From Heterohyrax brucei (Eukaryota > Chordata > Mammalia > Hyracoidea > Procaviidae), in the NCBI GenBank assembly GCA_028571685.1, contig CM053141.1:137420833-137484832 (forward strand): a stretch of 64,000 bases of DNA, in the 5' to 3' direction. The notes under the pieces are model-generated. The model was not told the DNA's origin and ran no database searches. It was given only the letters and a program-made list of their open reading frames with translations. Positions within the stretch are counted from its first letter, which is position 1. Each line of letters starts with the position of its first letter. Position numbers and translations under genes: made by a program. Positions 23,300-33,034 of this stretch are shown here, piece after piece.

Positions 23300-23373
23300 G
23301 CCAAAGCCAAGTGCTGTCAAGTCGGATCTGACTCATGGCGACCCTAGGGGCCAGGGCAGAACTGACCCCCAGA
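23300..23373 (-). mobile_element. AfroSINE tail fragment
   Basis: aagccaagtgctgtcaagtc, gactcatggcgaccctaggg, ccagggcagaactgaccccc: only the RTE-like tail half, 5'-truncated on insertion. Confidence 0.8.
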
Positions 23374-23575
23374 GTATTCTGCATTACATATTTTTCAGTA
23401 ATTGTAACCTATATTATACACATGTTCACATGTCCATAGCAAGTATATAGAAGTAAATGTTTTGAATGCTTATCTGACATCTTTCAACAATGCTCAACTC
23501 ATCAATGGGAGATTTTTATAGATTTTTTGTAATTTTCTACATAGACGGTCACATCATCTGCAAGTACCCTACTCT

Positions 23576-23785
23576 CACCCCCCAAAAACCCCAGTGCTAG
23601 TGAGTCAACTCAAATTCATAGCAACCCTACAGGACAGAGTAGAACTACCCTGTAGGGTTTCAAGGTTGCAAATCTTTATGGAAGCAGATTGCATGCCATT
23701 CTCTCACACAGTGACTAGTGGGCTTAAATTGCCACCATTTGGTTAGCAGCCAAGTGTTTTAACCAATTCACCACAGGGGATCTCA
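23576..23785 (-). mobile_element. AfroSINE, long variant
   Basis: About 210 bp, with the insert gcaaatctttatggaagcag. Head complement ttggttagcagccaagtg followed by accaattcaccaca. Confidence 0.85.
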
Positions 23786-23811
23786 CCTGCAAATGGGGAC
23801 AATTTCATTTT

Positions 23812-23970
23812 GTGTAGTGGGTTAAGTGCTACATCTGCTAACCAAAAGGTCAGCAGTTCAAATCCAGCAGGTGCTCCTTGGAAACCCTATGGGGCATTTC
23901 TACTCTGACCTTTAGGGTTGCTATGAGTCAGACCCGACTCAACAGCAGTGGGTTGGGTTTGGTTTTGATA
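23812..23970 (+). mobile_element. AfroSINE
   Basis: tgtagtgggttaagtgctac, caaaaggtcagcagttcaaa, ggttgctatgagtcagaccc and tail gtgggttgggtttggtttt. One of the better-preserved copies. Confidence 0.92.
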
Positions 23971-24477
23971 TGTACTTTTAATTTCCTTTTCTTGCAATTT
24001 CAACAATATGTTGAATCAGAGTGGTGAAATCAGGCAATCCTTTCTTATTGCCAGTCTTAAGGGTGAAAGTATTCATTCTTTCATCATTAAATATAATGCT
24101 AACTGTATTCTTTCTGAACATGCTCCTTATCAAATTGAGGAACATTCTCTCTATTCCTTTTTTCATTCCTGGGAGTTTTATCATGAATAGGTTGCAAATC
24201 TTTTTTTTTTTTTCTTGGTGTACTAATTGACATGATTGTGATTTTTCTTCTTTAGATTGTTAGTCTCATGGACTACATAAATAGGTTTTCAAATATGGAA
24301 GTAGGCTGGCACCCTGGAAATAAACTCCATGTGTCTTTATCTCTTTTTATGTATTGCTGGTTTATATTCGTTAATGTCTTACCTAGGATTTTAACATTTA
24401 CATTAAATTGAGTTCTTTTTCAGTGTAATGAGTTCAGAAAGATTTCCATATGCATGTAATTTCATTAATAATTAAAC

Positions 24478-24798
24478 TTGTTATTGTTGTTAGGGGCCAC
24501 TGAGTTGGTCCTGACTCACATTGACCCATGTACGATAGAAGGAAACACTGCCTGATCTGGCATCATCCTCACAGTCATCGCTATGCTTTAGCCCACTGTC
24601 GCAGCCTCTGTGTCAGTGCATCTCACTGAAGGGCTTCCTCTTTGTTGCTAACCCTCTATCAAGCATAATGTCCTTCTCCAGGGATAGGTCCCTCCCAATG
24701 GCATCTCCAAAGTATGTGACACATAGTCTTGCCATTCTTGCTTCTAATGAGCACACTGGCTGTATTTCTTTCAAAACAGATTTGTTTATTCTTCTGTC
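24478..24798 (-). mobile_element. RTE-type LINE, 3' end
   Basis: Minus strand: starts with the (GTT)n-like tail complement ttgttattgttgttaggggc, then aacactgcctgatctggcat, tcaagcataatgtccttctc and attcttgcttctaatgagca. About 320 bp, including the last part of the ORF. Confidence 0.87.
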
Positions 24799-25404
24799 AA
24801 TACAAATGTAAAGGTTAAAGTGCTATCTGAAATATCTATTTCACATGGGATACATTGTGAAAGTTTCCTTTTTTTAAAGAAATCCATCCATTTATCTAAG
24901 TTGTCAAATTTTTTTGTGAACTGTTTGTAGCATGAAAACAAATTATACCAAAGTACACTATAATTACATTGCTTAGAACACATGATAAAGAGATAACTTA
25001 GAAAGTAGACAGGGAGGAAAACGACTCATTACACTAGAAGAAAAAGATATAAGACAGCACAGTTCTTGGCAGAAACAACACAAGCCAGACAGTGGATTTT
25101 CAAAGGAAAGAAGCAAAGAATCAAAAAAAGATATGAAAAGGAGTGACTTGCACTCAGAATTTGGTGATTCTCAAGTTCAAATAATACTTCCATAGAGCAC
25201 CATATACATGACTATATTTCTAAAATAAGCCTATGAAGCAGCAAGTATAAATTAAAAGAGAAAATACAATAAGCTCTGAGAAGATTTTTCACTCCTTTGA
25301 AGCATGCAAGAAACCACATATATATTACATATATAATGTTTCTGGTTAAAGAAGCAAGGTTAGATTATATTAAAAAGGATTAGGGCAGAATATAACACAC
25401 TTGC
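24799..25404. other. Unassigned AT-rich sequence
   Basis: No gene or element I can name. The 65-codon minus frame at 24786-24983 starts at the RTE edge and has no motif. Confidence 0.4.
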
Positions 25405-25773
25405 TCAGATCATATACCTAATCCAGGGTGAAGGGAGTTTCCCTGGAGTGTAGCCTGTACCACTATATACCTTACAAAAGGTCAAAAGAGAAAGAAGTGA
25501 GCAGACAGTAGGGACCTCATCCCTCCAAGAATGCAGTGCCAGGGAACAGAGCACATCCTTTGGACCTGAGGTTCCTGTGCAGAGAAGTTCCAAGTCCACG
25601 GAAAGATTGATGACAAGGACTTTCCTCCAGACCAAAAGAGAAAGCTATAACCTGGAGGTGACACCTTAAATTTGGACTTCCAGCATCCTAAAATTGTGAG
25701 AAAATAAATTGTAGTTTGTTAAAGCCATCTACTTATGGTGTTTCTGTTACAGCGGCACAAGATAACTACAACA
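25405..25773 (+). mobile_element. LTR, ERVL-MaLR (MLT1-like), 5'-truncated
   Basis: The 3' two-thirds of the LTR family: gggagtttccctggagtgta, gcacatcctttggacctgag, gtgagaaaataaattgtagt (with the AATAAA signal) and the end gataactacaaca. The 5' third is absent. Confidence 0.78.
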
Positions 25774-26081
25774 TTTATATAGAGAAAGGCAGAAAATATG
25801 CATGAAGTTACAGTATTATTTACCTGGTAATTAAAACATGTTATTTCTCTCTGTAAGGGAAAATAAAACTAAAACTAGCACAAAAAAATAATTAACCTAA
25901 GTACGGGAGAAAAAAAAAACAACAAAACACTGACATGTAGGATGAATTTGAGCAATTGTTAACAGGAAAATAAAATTCACTTAATCGAATATTAAGAACT
26001 GTACTTTCCAATGGTCTAGATCTAGGACTTTGGAATTATAGATGAAGTAGTATTAACATATTTCTAATTTCCCCAGTGTTT
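25774..26081. other. Unassigned sequence
   Basis: A-rich single-copy-looking sequence between an LTR and a LINE-1. No frame or element recognised. Confidence 0.4.
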
Positions 26082-26099
26082 AATATTTACACGGTACTG
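26082..26099. repeat. Left target-site duplication of the LINE-1
   Basis: The 18-mer aatatttacacggtactg recurs exactly at 29247-29264, immediately after the truncated 3' end. The site gttt/aatat resembles the complement of a LINE-1 endonuclease nick site. Confidence 0.93.
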
Positions 26100-26263
26100 G
26101 GGGGTGGAGACTAAGCCCACATCTCCTTCTATCCCTCTGGAAACCAAGACCTGAACTGACAATCAAACAGAGCCTTCTGAGCACCTAATCAGCCTCAGGA
26201 CACGGCACAGAGCTGTTAATTGGGACTTCACACCACTCAGCGAAAAACCTCCTCTCTTTGGCT

Positions 26264-26922
26264 GACTCCCGCTCCTGGCTAGCCCCGGCTCTCACGGACG
26301 GAAGGTAAACGCACCGTTTTGACTTTTTTTTTCCTCGGTCTCAGCTGGCGGGCGGAGCTGGGCCTTGCCTGGCGGCTGGACTCAGACGCACTGCTGGGGG
26401 GATAGGCAGGCGAAATTCCCATATTCTGAGAGCCAGGCTCGGGACTCTGTTAATCTAGCCATTTTGAGCCTTTCATTTTGTAGCTGCCTCAGCGGGGTGT
26501 GTCCAGAGCTTCGCAGTCAGTGTGAGGGACGCCATGTTGGCACCGAGATTTTAGCGGGACCTCGTTCTTAGCCTGGGAGCCAGCGCCTGCAAACGGGACA
26601 GCGCTTCTCCGACAGAAAAGTAGTGATTTTGCACAGTGCTGCCTACGTTGGGGGCCCTGCAACAGAAGCAGAGGAATCGCTGCCTCTCGGCACCTTTAGC
26701 CCCCCTGTCTGCTGCCTGTGTGGAGGACACCATCTTGGGTACGGTGGCTGCAGCTGGCCCTAATTCTTAGCTTGGGAGCCAGAGCCTGCCCACAGGAGAG
26801 CCCTTTTCTATCACAAAACCAGTACTCGATGCAGTGTTGGCTAAGGCTAGGCCCTGTCAGCAGAGGCCAACAGGGCACTAGCAGTGCTGTATTCTGAACT
26901 AGTTTGTTATCATCTGGGGTTG
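26264..26922 (+). promoter_or_regulatory. LINE-1 5' UTR promoter region with two tandem ~198-bp units
   Basis: GC-rich and CpG-bearing, unlike its AT-rich surroundings. Unit 1 starts gacgccatgttggcaccg at 26528 and unit 2 starts gacaccatcttgggtacggt at 26726, 198 bases later. Both carry ttcttagc(c/t)tgggagcca, cagcgcct or agagcct, and an end near gccctg(c/t). Repeated promoter monomers are known in mouse LINE-1s; that these act as promoter units here is inference. Confidence 0.65.
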
Positions 26923-27040
26923 GATATAGTGGCGCTTACTTTGTGAGATGAGAAGAGAGACCTCTACACCTGAAAACCTAACTGACTTGGGAACTGGTCA
27001 GATACCTTTTGCTTTACATTTGAAGACAGCCTAGAGAAAC

Positions 27041-28048
27041 ATGTGCAATCCATCCTCACAGTACCTCTTCCAGCCTCTATACACTCACATGGGACCCCAA
27101 AAGCAACAGACAATTGTGGCATACAAGCAATCACTCATGGCTTCAGAAGGCTCCCAAACAAAGCAACCAAGGAGTTTTCCAGATGAAGAAACTTTTATGA
27201 AAGCATCAGGAAGTGAATACAAATTGATTATATACAGAGCCCTTCTAGACTTTATACAAAATGCAGCAGAACAAAATGAAAAATTAAGCAAGTTGTTCGA
27301 TCTTATGGAACACCAGTATTCTGAAATCCAATAGATCAAGAACAAAATCAAAGACATAGAAACTTCCATGCAAAGCCAAGAAAACAGAATGGAACAAATG
27401 GAAAAAAGAATTTCTGACTTGGAAGACAGAGCTATTGATGCCAGCGTCTATGAACAGAAATCAGAAAAAAGAAACAAGAAAAATGAAGAAACATTAAGAA
27501 GCATGTGGGACTCTATTAAGAGGAACAACCTTTGATTAATTGGAGTCCCTAAACAGGGTGAGACATCTGAGAACACAGAGAGTATTGTTGCTGAGCTGCT
27601 GAAAGAAAACTTCCCAGAAATCATGAAGGAAGAGAATATAGACATCTCAGATGCATATCGTACACCACCCAATATAGATCTCAAAAGAAAGACTCCAAGA
27701 CATAGTATAATCAAGCTTAACAAAATGAAACCTAAGCAGCAACTCTTAAAGGCAGCAAGACTCAAGGCAAAGCTAACATTCAGAGGGAAACCCTGTAGGC
27801 TCTCGTCAGATTTCTCAGCAGAAACCATGCTGGCACGGAGACAGTGACATGACACATTCAAAGTCTTGAAGGAGAAGAACTTCCAACCAAGAATTATATA
27901 TCCTGCAAAACTATCTTTCAAATATGAAAATGAAATGAAGACATTCCCAGATAAACAGAAACTCAGAGACTTTGTAAAAACCAAACCCAAACTACAAGAA
28001 ATACTGAAAGAAGTTCTTGGCTTTGGCTTAGAAGAACGAAACCACTAA
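27041..28048 (+). pseudogene. LINE-1 ORF1 (RNA-binding chaperone), three nonsense codons
   Basis: One frame of about 335 codons with no frameshift. The N-terminus is followed by a coiled coil around residues 60-160 (QSQENRMEQMEKRISDLEDR). Then comes the RRM-like domain (starting LIGVPKQGETSENTESIVAE) and the C-terminal domain (FKVLKEKNFQPRIIYPAKLS). It would form the trimeric protein that coats LINE-1 RNA. Stops lie at 27332, in the coiled-coil/RRM linker near 27533 (CTT TGA, probably from CGA), and near 27845 (CAG TGA, probably from TGG), so it is inactive. It ends 424 bases before ORF2. The start follows a long A-rich leader with no better upstream ATG. Confidence 0.9.
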
Positions 28049-28471
28049 CTTTATATATTAGAATGACACACTACTCAATACTCTACTCATTTAGGGAAGA
28101 CCCCAAAATAATTCACAGCTTTAACATGGAAAGAAAGCAATCCAGTGATCATCATGAAAACTATGGTGTCATCATAATAAAAAGAGGGATGTACTACAGT
28201 TGTTATAGTCCTTCCAGATGGAGAGGAAGATGACAAGACTGGTAGTAATTAAAATTGGGTTTATAAATAGTTTATTAAGGGGGTTCATAGGGGCAGCTGT
28301 AAAGCACAACAAAGATACATCATACCATTTCAAGAAATCTAACACACGAGTCTCAACAACTATAAAACCAGCGCTGAAAAAGGTGAAAAATCAACTCACA
28401 AAAAAGAGTGTCCCATGACAGACTAATAAGAATAACAGAGAAAACATCAACATAAAAATAAACATATCACA

Positions 28472-29246
28472 ATGGCAGCAGTGAACACATACCTATCAGT
28501 AATTACATTGAATGTGAATGGACTGAATGCTCCAGTAAAGAGACACCGAGTGTCATCTTGGATCAAAAGACACGACCCATCCATATGTTGTCTACAAGAA
28601 ACTCACTTGTGACCTAAAGACAGGAACAAACAGAAAATTAAAGGATGGGAGAATATATGTCAAGCTAACAATGAACAAAGAAGAGCAGGGGTGGCAATTC
28701 TAATCTCAGACAAAATCAATTTTAATGTCAAATCCACCATCGTGGACAAAGATGGACACTATTTATTGATGAAAGGTTCAGTACACAAGCAAGACTTAAC
28801 TATATTAAATATTTATGCACCTAATGTCAGAGCACCTAAATATGTCAAAGAAACATTGACTAGGCTCAAAAGAGAGTTAGATGACTCCACAATAATAGTG
28901 GGAGACTTTAACACTCCACTCTCATCACTAGACAGATCATCTAGAAAAAAGCTCAGTAAAGATACAGAAGACCTCATTGACACAATTAACCAACTAAACC
29001 TCATTGATATATACAGAACTTTCCACCCATCAGCAGACAACTACACCTTCTTCTCCAGTGCACATGGAACATTCTCCAGAATTGACCACGTGATAGGCCA
29101 TAATGCAACGCTAAACAAAATCCATACCATTGAATTACTGCAAAGCATCTTCTCAGATCATAAAGCTATCAAAGTTGAAGTCAATAGCAGAAAAAACATA
29201 GACAGAAAGTGGAACTCTTGGAAACTGAACAACATCTTGCTCAAAA
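28472..29246 (+). pseudogene. LINE-1 ORF2 endonuclease domain, one nonsense codon, no RT
   Basis: About 258 codons in one frame from MAAVNTYLSV. The apurinic-like endonuclease residues fall at the human LINE-1 numbering: N14 and E43 (CLQETHL), Y115 (YAP), D145 and N147 (GDFN), T192, S202, D205 (SRIDHV), D229 and H230 (SDH). Codon 47 is TGA, so translation would stop just after E43. The domain is complete by length, but the reverse transcriptase and cysteine-rich parts were never copied. The open frame from 28691 reads through the insertion edge into flanking DNA to 29374. Confidence 0.9.
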
Positions 29247-29264
29247 AATATTTACACGGTACTG
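29247..29264. repeat. Right target-site duplication of the LINE-1
   Basis: Exact copy of the 18-mer at 26082-26099, directly after the A-run that ends the LINE-1. Confidence 0.93.
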
Positions 29265-30553
29265 CTTATCAAAGTTCAGATTGTTTCTCATTGTCAACAG
29301 GAGAGGGATTTAAATTTGGTTATGGAACAAAATGCAATGTTTTCAATTTTGGTATTGTTGGAAGAAATAAGTAGGAAAGGCAGATTGAGAGAAAAATAGA
29401 GAGGCTGACAGTATGAAGAAACAGAATTTTAAGGTATATTTACAATAACAAAATAGAGAACTTAAATTAACAGTATACTATACTTGTATATACATAATAC
29501 TTGCCTTCACATTTGTCTGCCAACTGTGCCCTTCCCCCACAAGCTATTTTCATGAGTGCTTCTATGTCAATTCTGCTCTCCATGTTGGTGTAAAAACAGA
29601 GTGGCATAGTGCACTTATAAAAATACCTCATTGGTCAAGAGCACAGCTGGTAAACTAATGTGGATGGCTCATGTTATTTGCATAAAAATATGGTATATAT
29701 AAATAACTATAAGAGATAATACAAAGAAGTTAAATATTTGTTTTTAATAGTACGCAGGCAACAGACATTATCTATCACTGATTAATTAATAAAGTACAAT
29801 CAAATAAGGTTATGGAGGTGACTGATATAAGAAGCAAAACTTGTAAGAGTAATAATGCACTTCTGTGAAGTGGGCTGAGGAAAGGGTGGAAGCAGTAGAC
29901 ATTGTCAACATTTACCGTGTAAATATTAAATTCAAAAATGCTTAAATATTATATTATTGTAGCTAATAAATAAGTTGATGAAATATTTCCCAACAGATTC
30001 ACTTCATATTCTTGCCACTATGTCTTTCTTGGTTTCCATATTTTCATTTAAACAGTTGGTATTTTTTAAAGTAACTATAAGTAATTTTAATTTCCTTTCC
30101 TTAAAAAAACCCCTACCTCTAACTGGTTATGTAATACTGTAGATTTTTCTCCTCCTGATTATTTTCGTTTGGGATTTTGCACCAATAAAAGCCTACTGTT
30201 TTCAAAAAAAAAAGTAAGGGTTCAGAATTTAAGGACCCTCACATTCTGACTAGATTTTCACTTTTATCTTCCTTTTAATAATTCACTTCTTTCGGCCACA
30301 GTGAAGTCATATGCATTTGTCCACCATGCACACATTCTGTCAAATATCAAATACCCACAATTTTTCTCTCACTACAGGCAATGAGTTTTAAGAATCCATG
30401 AAGCACAGTCAGTCATGAAATATGCAATATAGAAAACTCTTGATGTTCAAGAAGAGTAAACCACCCTAAGTGTTCTTGAATCTCAAACTCACTAATAGTG
30501 ACATAGAGAATCAATAGTTCAAATGACAAAAGAATCTAAGGGTATTTCAGATA
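29265..30553. other. Unassigned AT-rich sequence
   Basis: No gene or named repeat. A short A-run near 30203-30213 follows caccaataaaagcctactg, which resembles a polyadenylation signal, but no upstream exon is apparent. Confidence 0.4.
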
Positions 30554-30794
30554 CAGACATACCATAATGTACTGTTCTTTGCTTTACTGTGCTTCTGAGG
30601 TATTCTCTTTTTCACGAACTGAAGGATTGTGGCAAACTTGTAATCAGCAAGTTGTATTAGCATAGTTTTTCCAAGAGCATGTGTTCAAGTTGTATCTCTG
30701 TGTCACATTCTAGTAATTCTCATAATATTTCAAACTTTTTCATTATTGTATCTGTTATGGTAACCTGTGATCAGTGATCTTTGATGTTACTATT

Positions 30795-31357
30795 TGTTAT
30801 GGATTAAATTGTGTCTTCCAAAAAATATATATAGCAATTTGGCTGGACCAAGATTCTCAGAATTATTGGGATTGCCCTCCATTCTGTGAATTTCCTATGC
30901 TGTGAATCCTAATCTCTGCCTGTGTTAATAGACTGGACTATGTTAAGCATTAGGGTGGGACTGTGACACCCATCCTAAGGTCACCTCCCTGCTCTGCTGT
31001 ACCAGGAGTTTTTCTGGAGTGTGGCTTATACCACTTTTTATCCTTTTATTCTACACTAAATAACAGGAAAGGCAAGGAAGCAGAGAATGGGGACTTCATA
31101 CTATTAAGAAAGAACCACTGAGAGCAGAGTGTATTCTTTGGACCTGAAGTTCATGCCCCAAGATACTCTCTGACCAAAAAAATACTGATGCAACCCAATG
31201 ACTTTCCTCCAGAGCAAACAAAGAAAGACCCTTCCCCTGGAGCAGACATCCCGGATTCGGACTTGTAGCCTACTAGTTTGTGTAAAAATAATCTTTTCTG
31301 TGTTAAATCCACCCACTTGTGGCATTTCTGTTACTGCAGTACTGGATGACTAAGGCG
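30795..31357 (+). mobile_element. Solo LTR, ERVL-MaLR (MLT1-like), inside Tigger
   Basis: Starts tgttatggattaaattgtgt and ends gatgactaaggcg (a mutated final CA). Exact 5-bp duplication ctatt at 30790-30794 and 31358-31362. Tigger text continues on both sides (gatgttactatt, then gcagttatttcagggc). Confidence 0.88.
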
Positions 31358-31529
31358 CTATTGCAGTTATTTCAGGGCACTACAGACACACCATATAAGA
31401 CACTGAACTTAACCAATAAATGTTGTGAATGTTCTACCGCACCAGCAACCAGCTATTTCCCATTTCTCTTCATTTCTTCAGGCCTCCCTGAGACACAGTA
31501 ATATTAAACTAGGCCAGTTAATAACCCCA

Positions 31530-31943
31530 AATTGGTCTATGAGTTTTCAAGTGACAGCCAGAGTCATACATCCCTGACTTTAAATTAAGAGTTCAAATTG
31601 ATTAAGATTAGTGAGGTAGGCATGCTACAAGTTAAGGTAGGCTGAAAGCTAGGCCTTTTTAGCCAAAAAAAATTGCCAAGTTTTGAATGGAAAGGAAAAA
31701 GTTCTTGAAGGAAATAGAAGCACCACTCCAGTGAACACACAAATGATAAGAAAGCAAAACAGCCTTACTGCTGATACAGAGACAATTTTAGAAGTCTAGA
31801 GAAAAGATCAAAATAGTCACAGCCTTCCCTTAAGCCAAAGCCTAATCCAGAGCAAGGCCCTAACCCTTCAGTTCTGTGAAGGTTAAGAGAGGTCAAGAAA
31901 CTGGAGAAGAAAAGTCTGAATCTACCAGAAGTTGGTTCATCAG
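31530..31943 (+). pseudogene. Tigger transposase, N-terminal DNA-binding half (broken)
   Basis: Corresponds to the CENP-B-like helix-turn-helix half of the Tigger transposase, which binds the transposon ends. Landmarks are gattaagattagtgaggtag, gctgaaagctaggcctttt and ccagtgaacacacaaatgat. Stops and frameshifts are frequent and it breaks off at the ERVL LTR at 31944. The domain assignment comes from my knowledge of Tigger1, not from an intact frame. Confidence 0.75.
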
Positions 31944-31988
31944 TGACTTAGGCTGAGTTTTCTAAAGACACAAAACCAATAAAACATA

Positions 31989-32538
31989 CGCAAGGACCGA
32001 CAATTAAGTTCACAAACTCATCCTAGAAAAAGTGCTACACCCCTCACTGCTGAATATCACTATGGTCACCTTTGAAGTACTCCCCTTGTGAAGCTGGGCA
32101 CTAACGCCATTGCCTAGTCCACCCTTCAAAGCAACTTCAGAACTCTTCTTCTGAAATGGCCATCAGAGTTGTCTCCATATTACTGTTAACATTCTGAATG
32201 TTATTAAATTGTCGTCTTTTCAATATTTCCTTTATTTTTAGATAAAGACAAGTCACTAGGGGCCAGATCAGGTGAGTAGGGAGGGTGTTCCAATACAGTT
32301 ATTTGTTTATTGGCTAAAACCTCCCTCACAAATAACTATACAATTAAGTTCATGAACTTGCCACTGTATGCAATGGACATTCCAGAAAGGGTTCCAAAAT
32401 TCCTTTAAAGGGTGGACTAGTCACTGGCATTGGTATATAGCTTCTTAAGCAGAGTATTTCCTAGGTGATAATAGTGATATTCAGCAATGAGGTATGTAGC
32501 ACCTAGAACAGTTAAGTTTGTCGACTTGTTGGACCTCA
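31989..32538 (-). mobile_element. Non-autonomous mariner derivative, copy 2
   Basis: Same ~550-bp architecture as copies 1 and 3, on the opposite strand. TA lies on both sides (31987-31988, 32539-32540). Termini gaccgacaattaagttcac and cagttaagtttgtcgacttg are inverted. The minus strand keeps transposase C-terminal text (plus-strand complement ccagatcaggtgagtaggga). The right TA runs into a TA/CA microsatellite. Confidence 0.83.
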
Positions 32539-32558
32539 TATATGTATATATATATATA

Positions 32559-32589
<31 letters not shown>

Positions 32590-32590
32590 T
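32539..32590. repeat. (TA)n-(CA)n microsatellite
   Basis: tatatgtatatatatatata then a run of about ten CA units, directly after the mariner TA site. Confidence 0.92.
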
Positions 32591-33034
32591 GAAAGGGAGA
32601 TTTACATCAAGGAAGTGGCTAAAGTGGTGGTACAGGCTGAAATGTCCCAAGTCTATGGTTCAGGAAAGAGGCTTCTCCTGATTCACGTAGCCATAGGGGC
32701 TGGTGAGCCCAAGAACAGCAGGTCAGAGAGTAAGGCTCTTGCTCACGAGCTGTGAAGATCAATGAATTGCAAGATCAGTAGGCAAGATCACTGGTAACCT
32801 GCTAGCTTAAGTCCCAAGAACCTGAGGTTAGGTGAACAGAAGCCAGCTGCAGGACCCAGCACAAGCAGAAAGTCCCCTAGCTTTCTCAGAACGTCTATTT
32901 ACGTCTGAGGCAGACCACATGCCCTATGAAACTCCCTTTCAACCAATCAGTTACTCATAGCATACACCATCATGGAGTAGTAACAACATCCCACCACTGC
33001 CTAAAGAAGACGATATACAATCTTAACCATCACA

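Larger units (their letters stand above)
23120..24475 (-). mobile_element. Old LINE-1 ORF2 fragment (reverse transcriptase) with three SINEs
   Basis: Minus-strand LINE-1 ORF2. The frame at 23978-24184 reads as the RT palm segment (FTLKTGNKKGLPDF in place of the usual FPLRTGTRQGCPLSP). Upstream antisense text ctttcattagtatttttcag belongs to the same domain. SINEs at 23300, 23576 and 23812 interrupt it. Heavily mutated; no function is possible. Confidence 0.72.
26100..29246 (+). mobile_element. LINE-1 with complete 5' end that stops inside ORF2
   Basis: About 3.15 kb with order 5' UTR (26100-27040), ORF1 (27041-28048), inter-ORF region and ORF2 endonuclease (28472-29246). It stops at an A-run (ctcaaaaaa) inside ORF2, where another LINE-1 in this window continues (tgcttaaaaaccactgg near 51910). 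Perfect 18-bp duplications flank it, so both ends are true insertion ends. The likely explanation is that reverse transcription was primed on the internal A-run of the RNA. There are few nonsense changes and no frameshifts, so it is younger than most copies here. Confidence 0.9.
31944..33034 (-). mobile_element. ERVL-class LTR (MLT2-like) split by a mariner
   Basis: Minus strand: right end accatcaca (plus-sense start tgtgatggttaagat) and left end tgacttaggctgagttttct (complement of the usual agaaaactcagcctaagtca). Flanking pentamers atcag and gtgag each differ by one base from atgag, the sequence expected in an uninterrupted Tigger, so a 5-bp duplication is likely. Mariner copy 2 and a TA/CA microsatellite lie inside. 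Family name uncertain. Confidence 0.7.

Noticed and set aside
26264-26700. CpG-rich segment as a host-gene CpG island promoter
   Set aside because: It lies inside the LINE-1 5' UTR bounded by the element's target duplication.
27448-27990. 180-codon minus-strand open frame
   Set aside because: Antisense shadow of LINE-1 ORF1, whose sense strand has the recognisable coiled-coil, RRM and C-terminal motifs.
28691-29374. 227-codon plus-strand open frame as a possible host nuclease gene
   Set aside because: It is the LINE-1 endonuclease domain followed by about 43 codons of read-through into flanking DNA.
30190-30213. Polyadenylation signal plus A-run as the 3' end of a processed pseudogene
   Set aside because: The upstream kilobase has no exon-like frame or recognisable cDNA, and I found no flanking target duplication.
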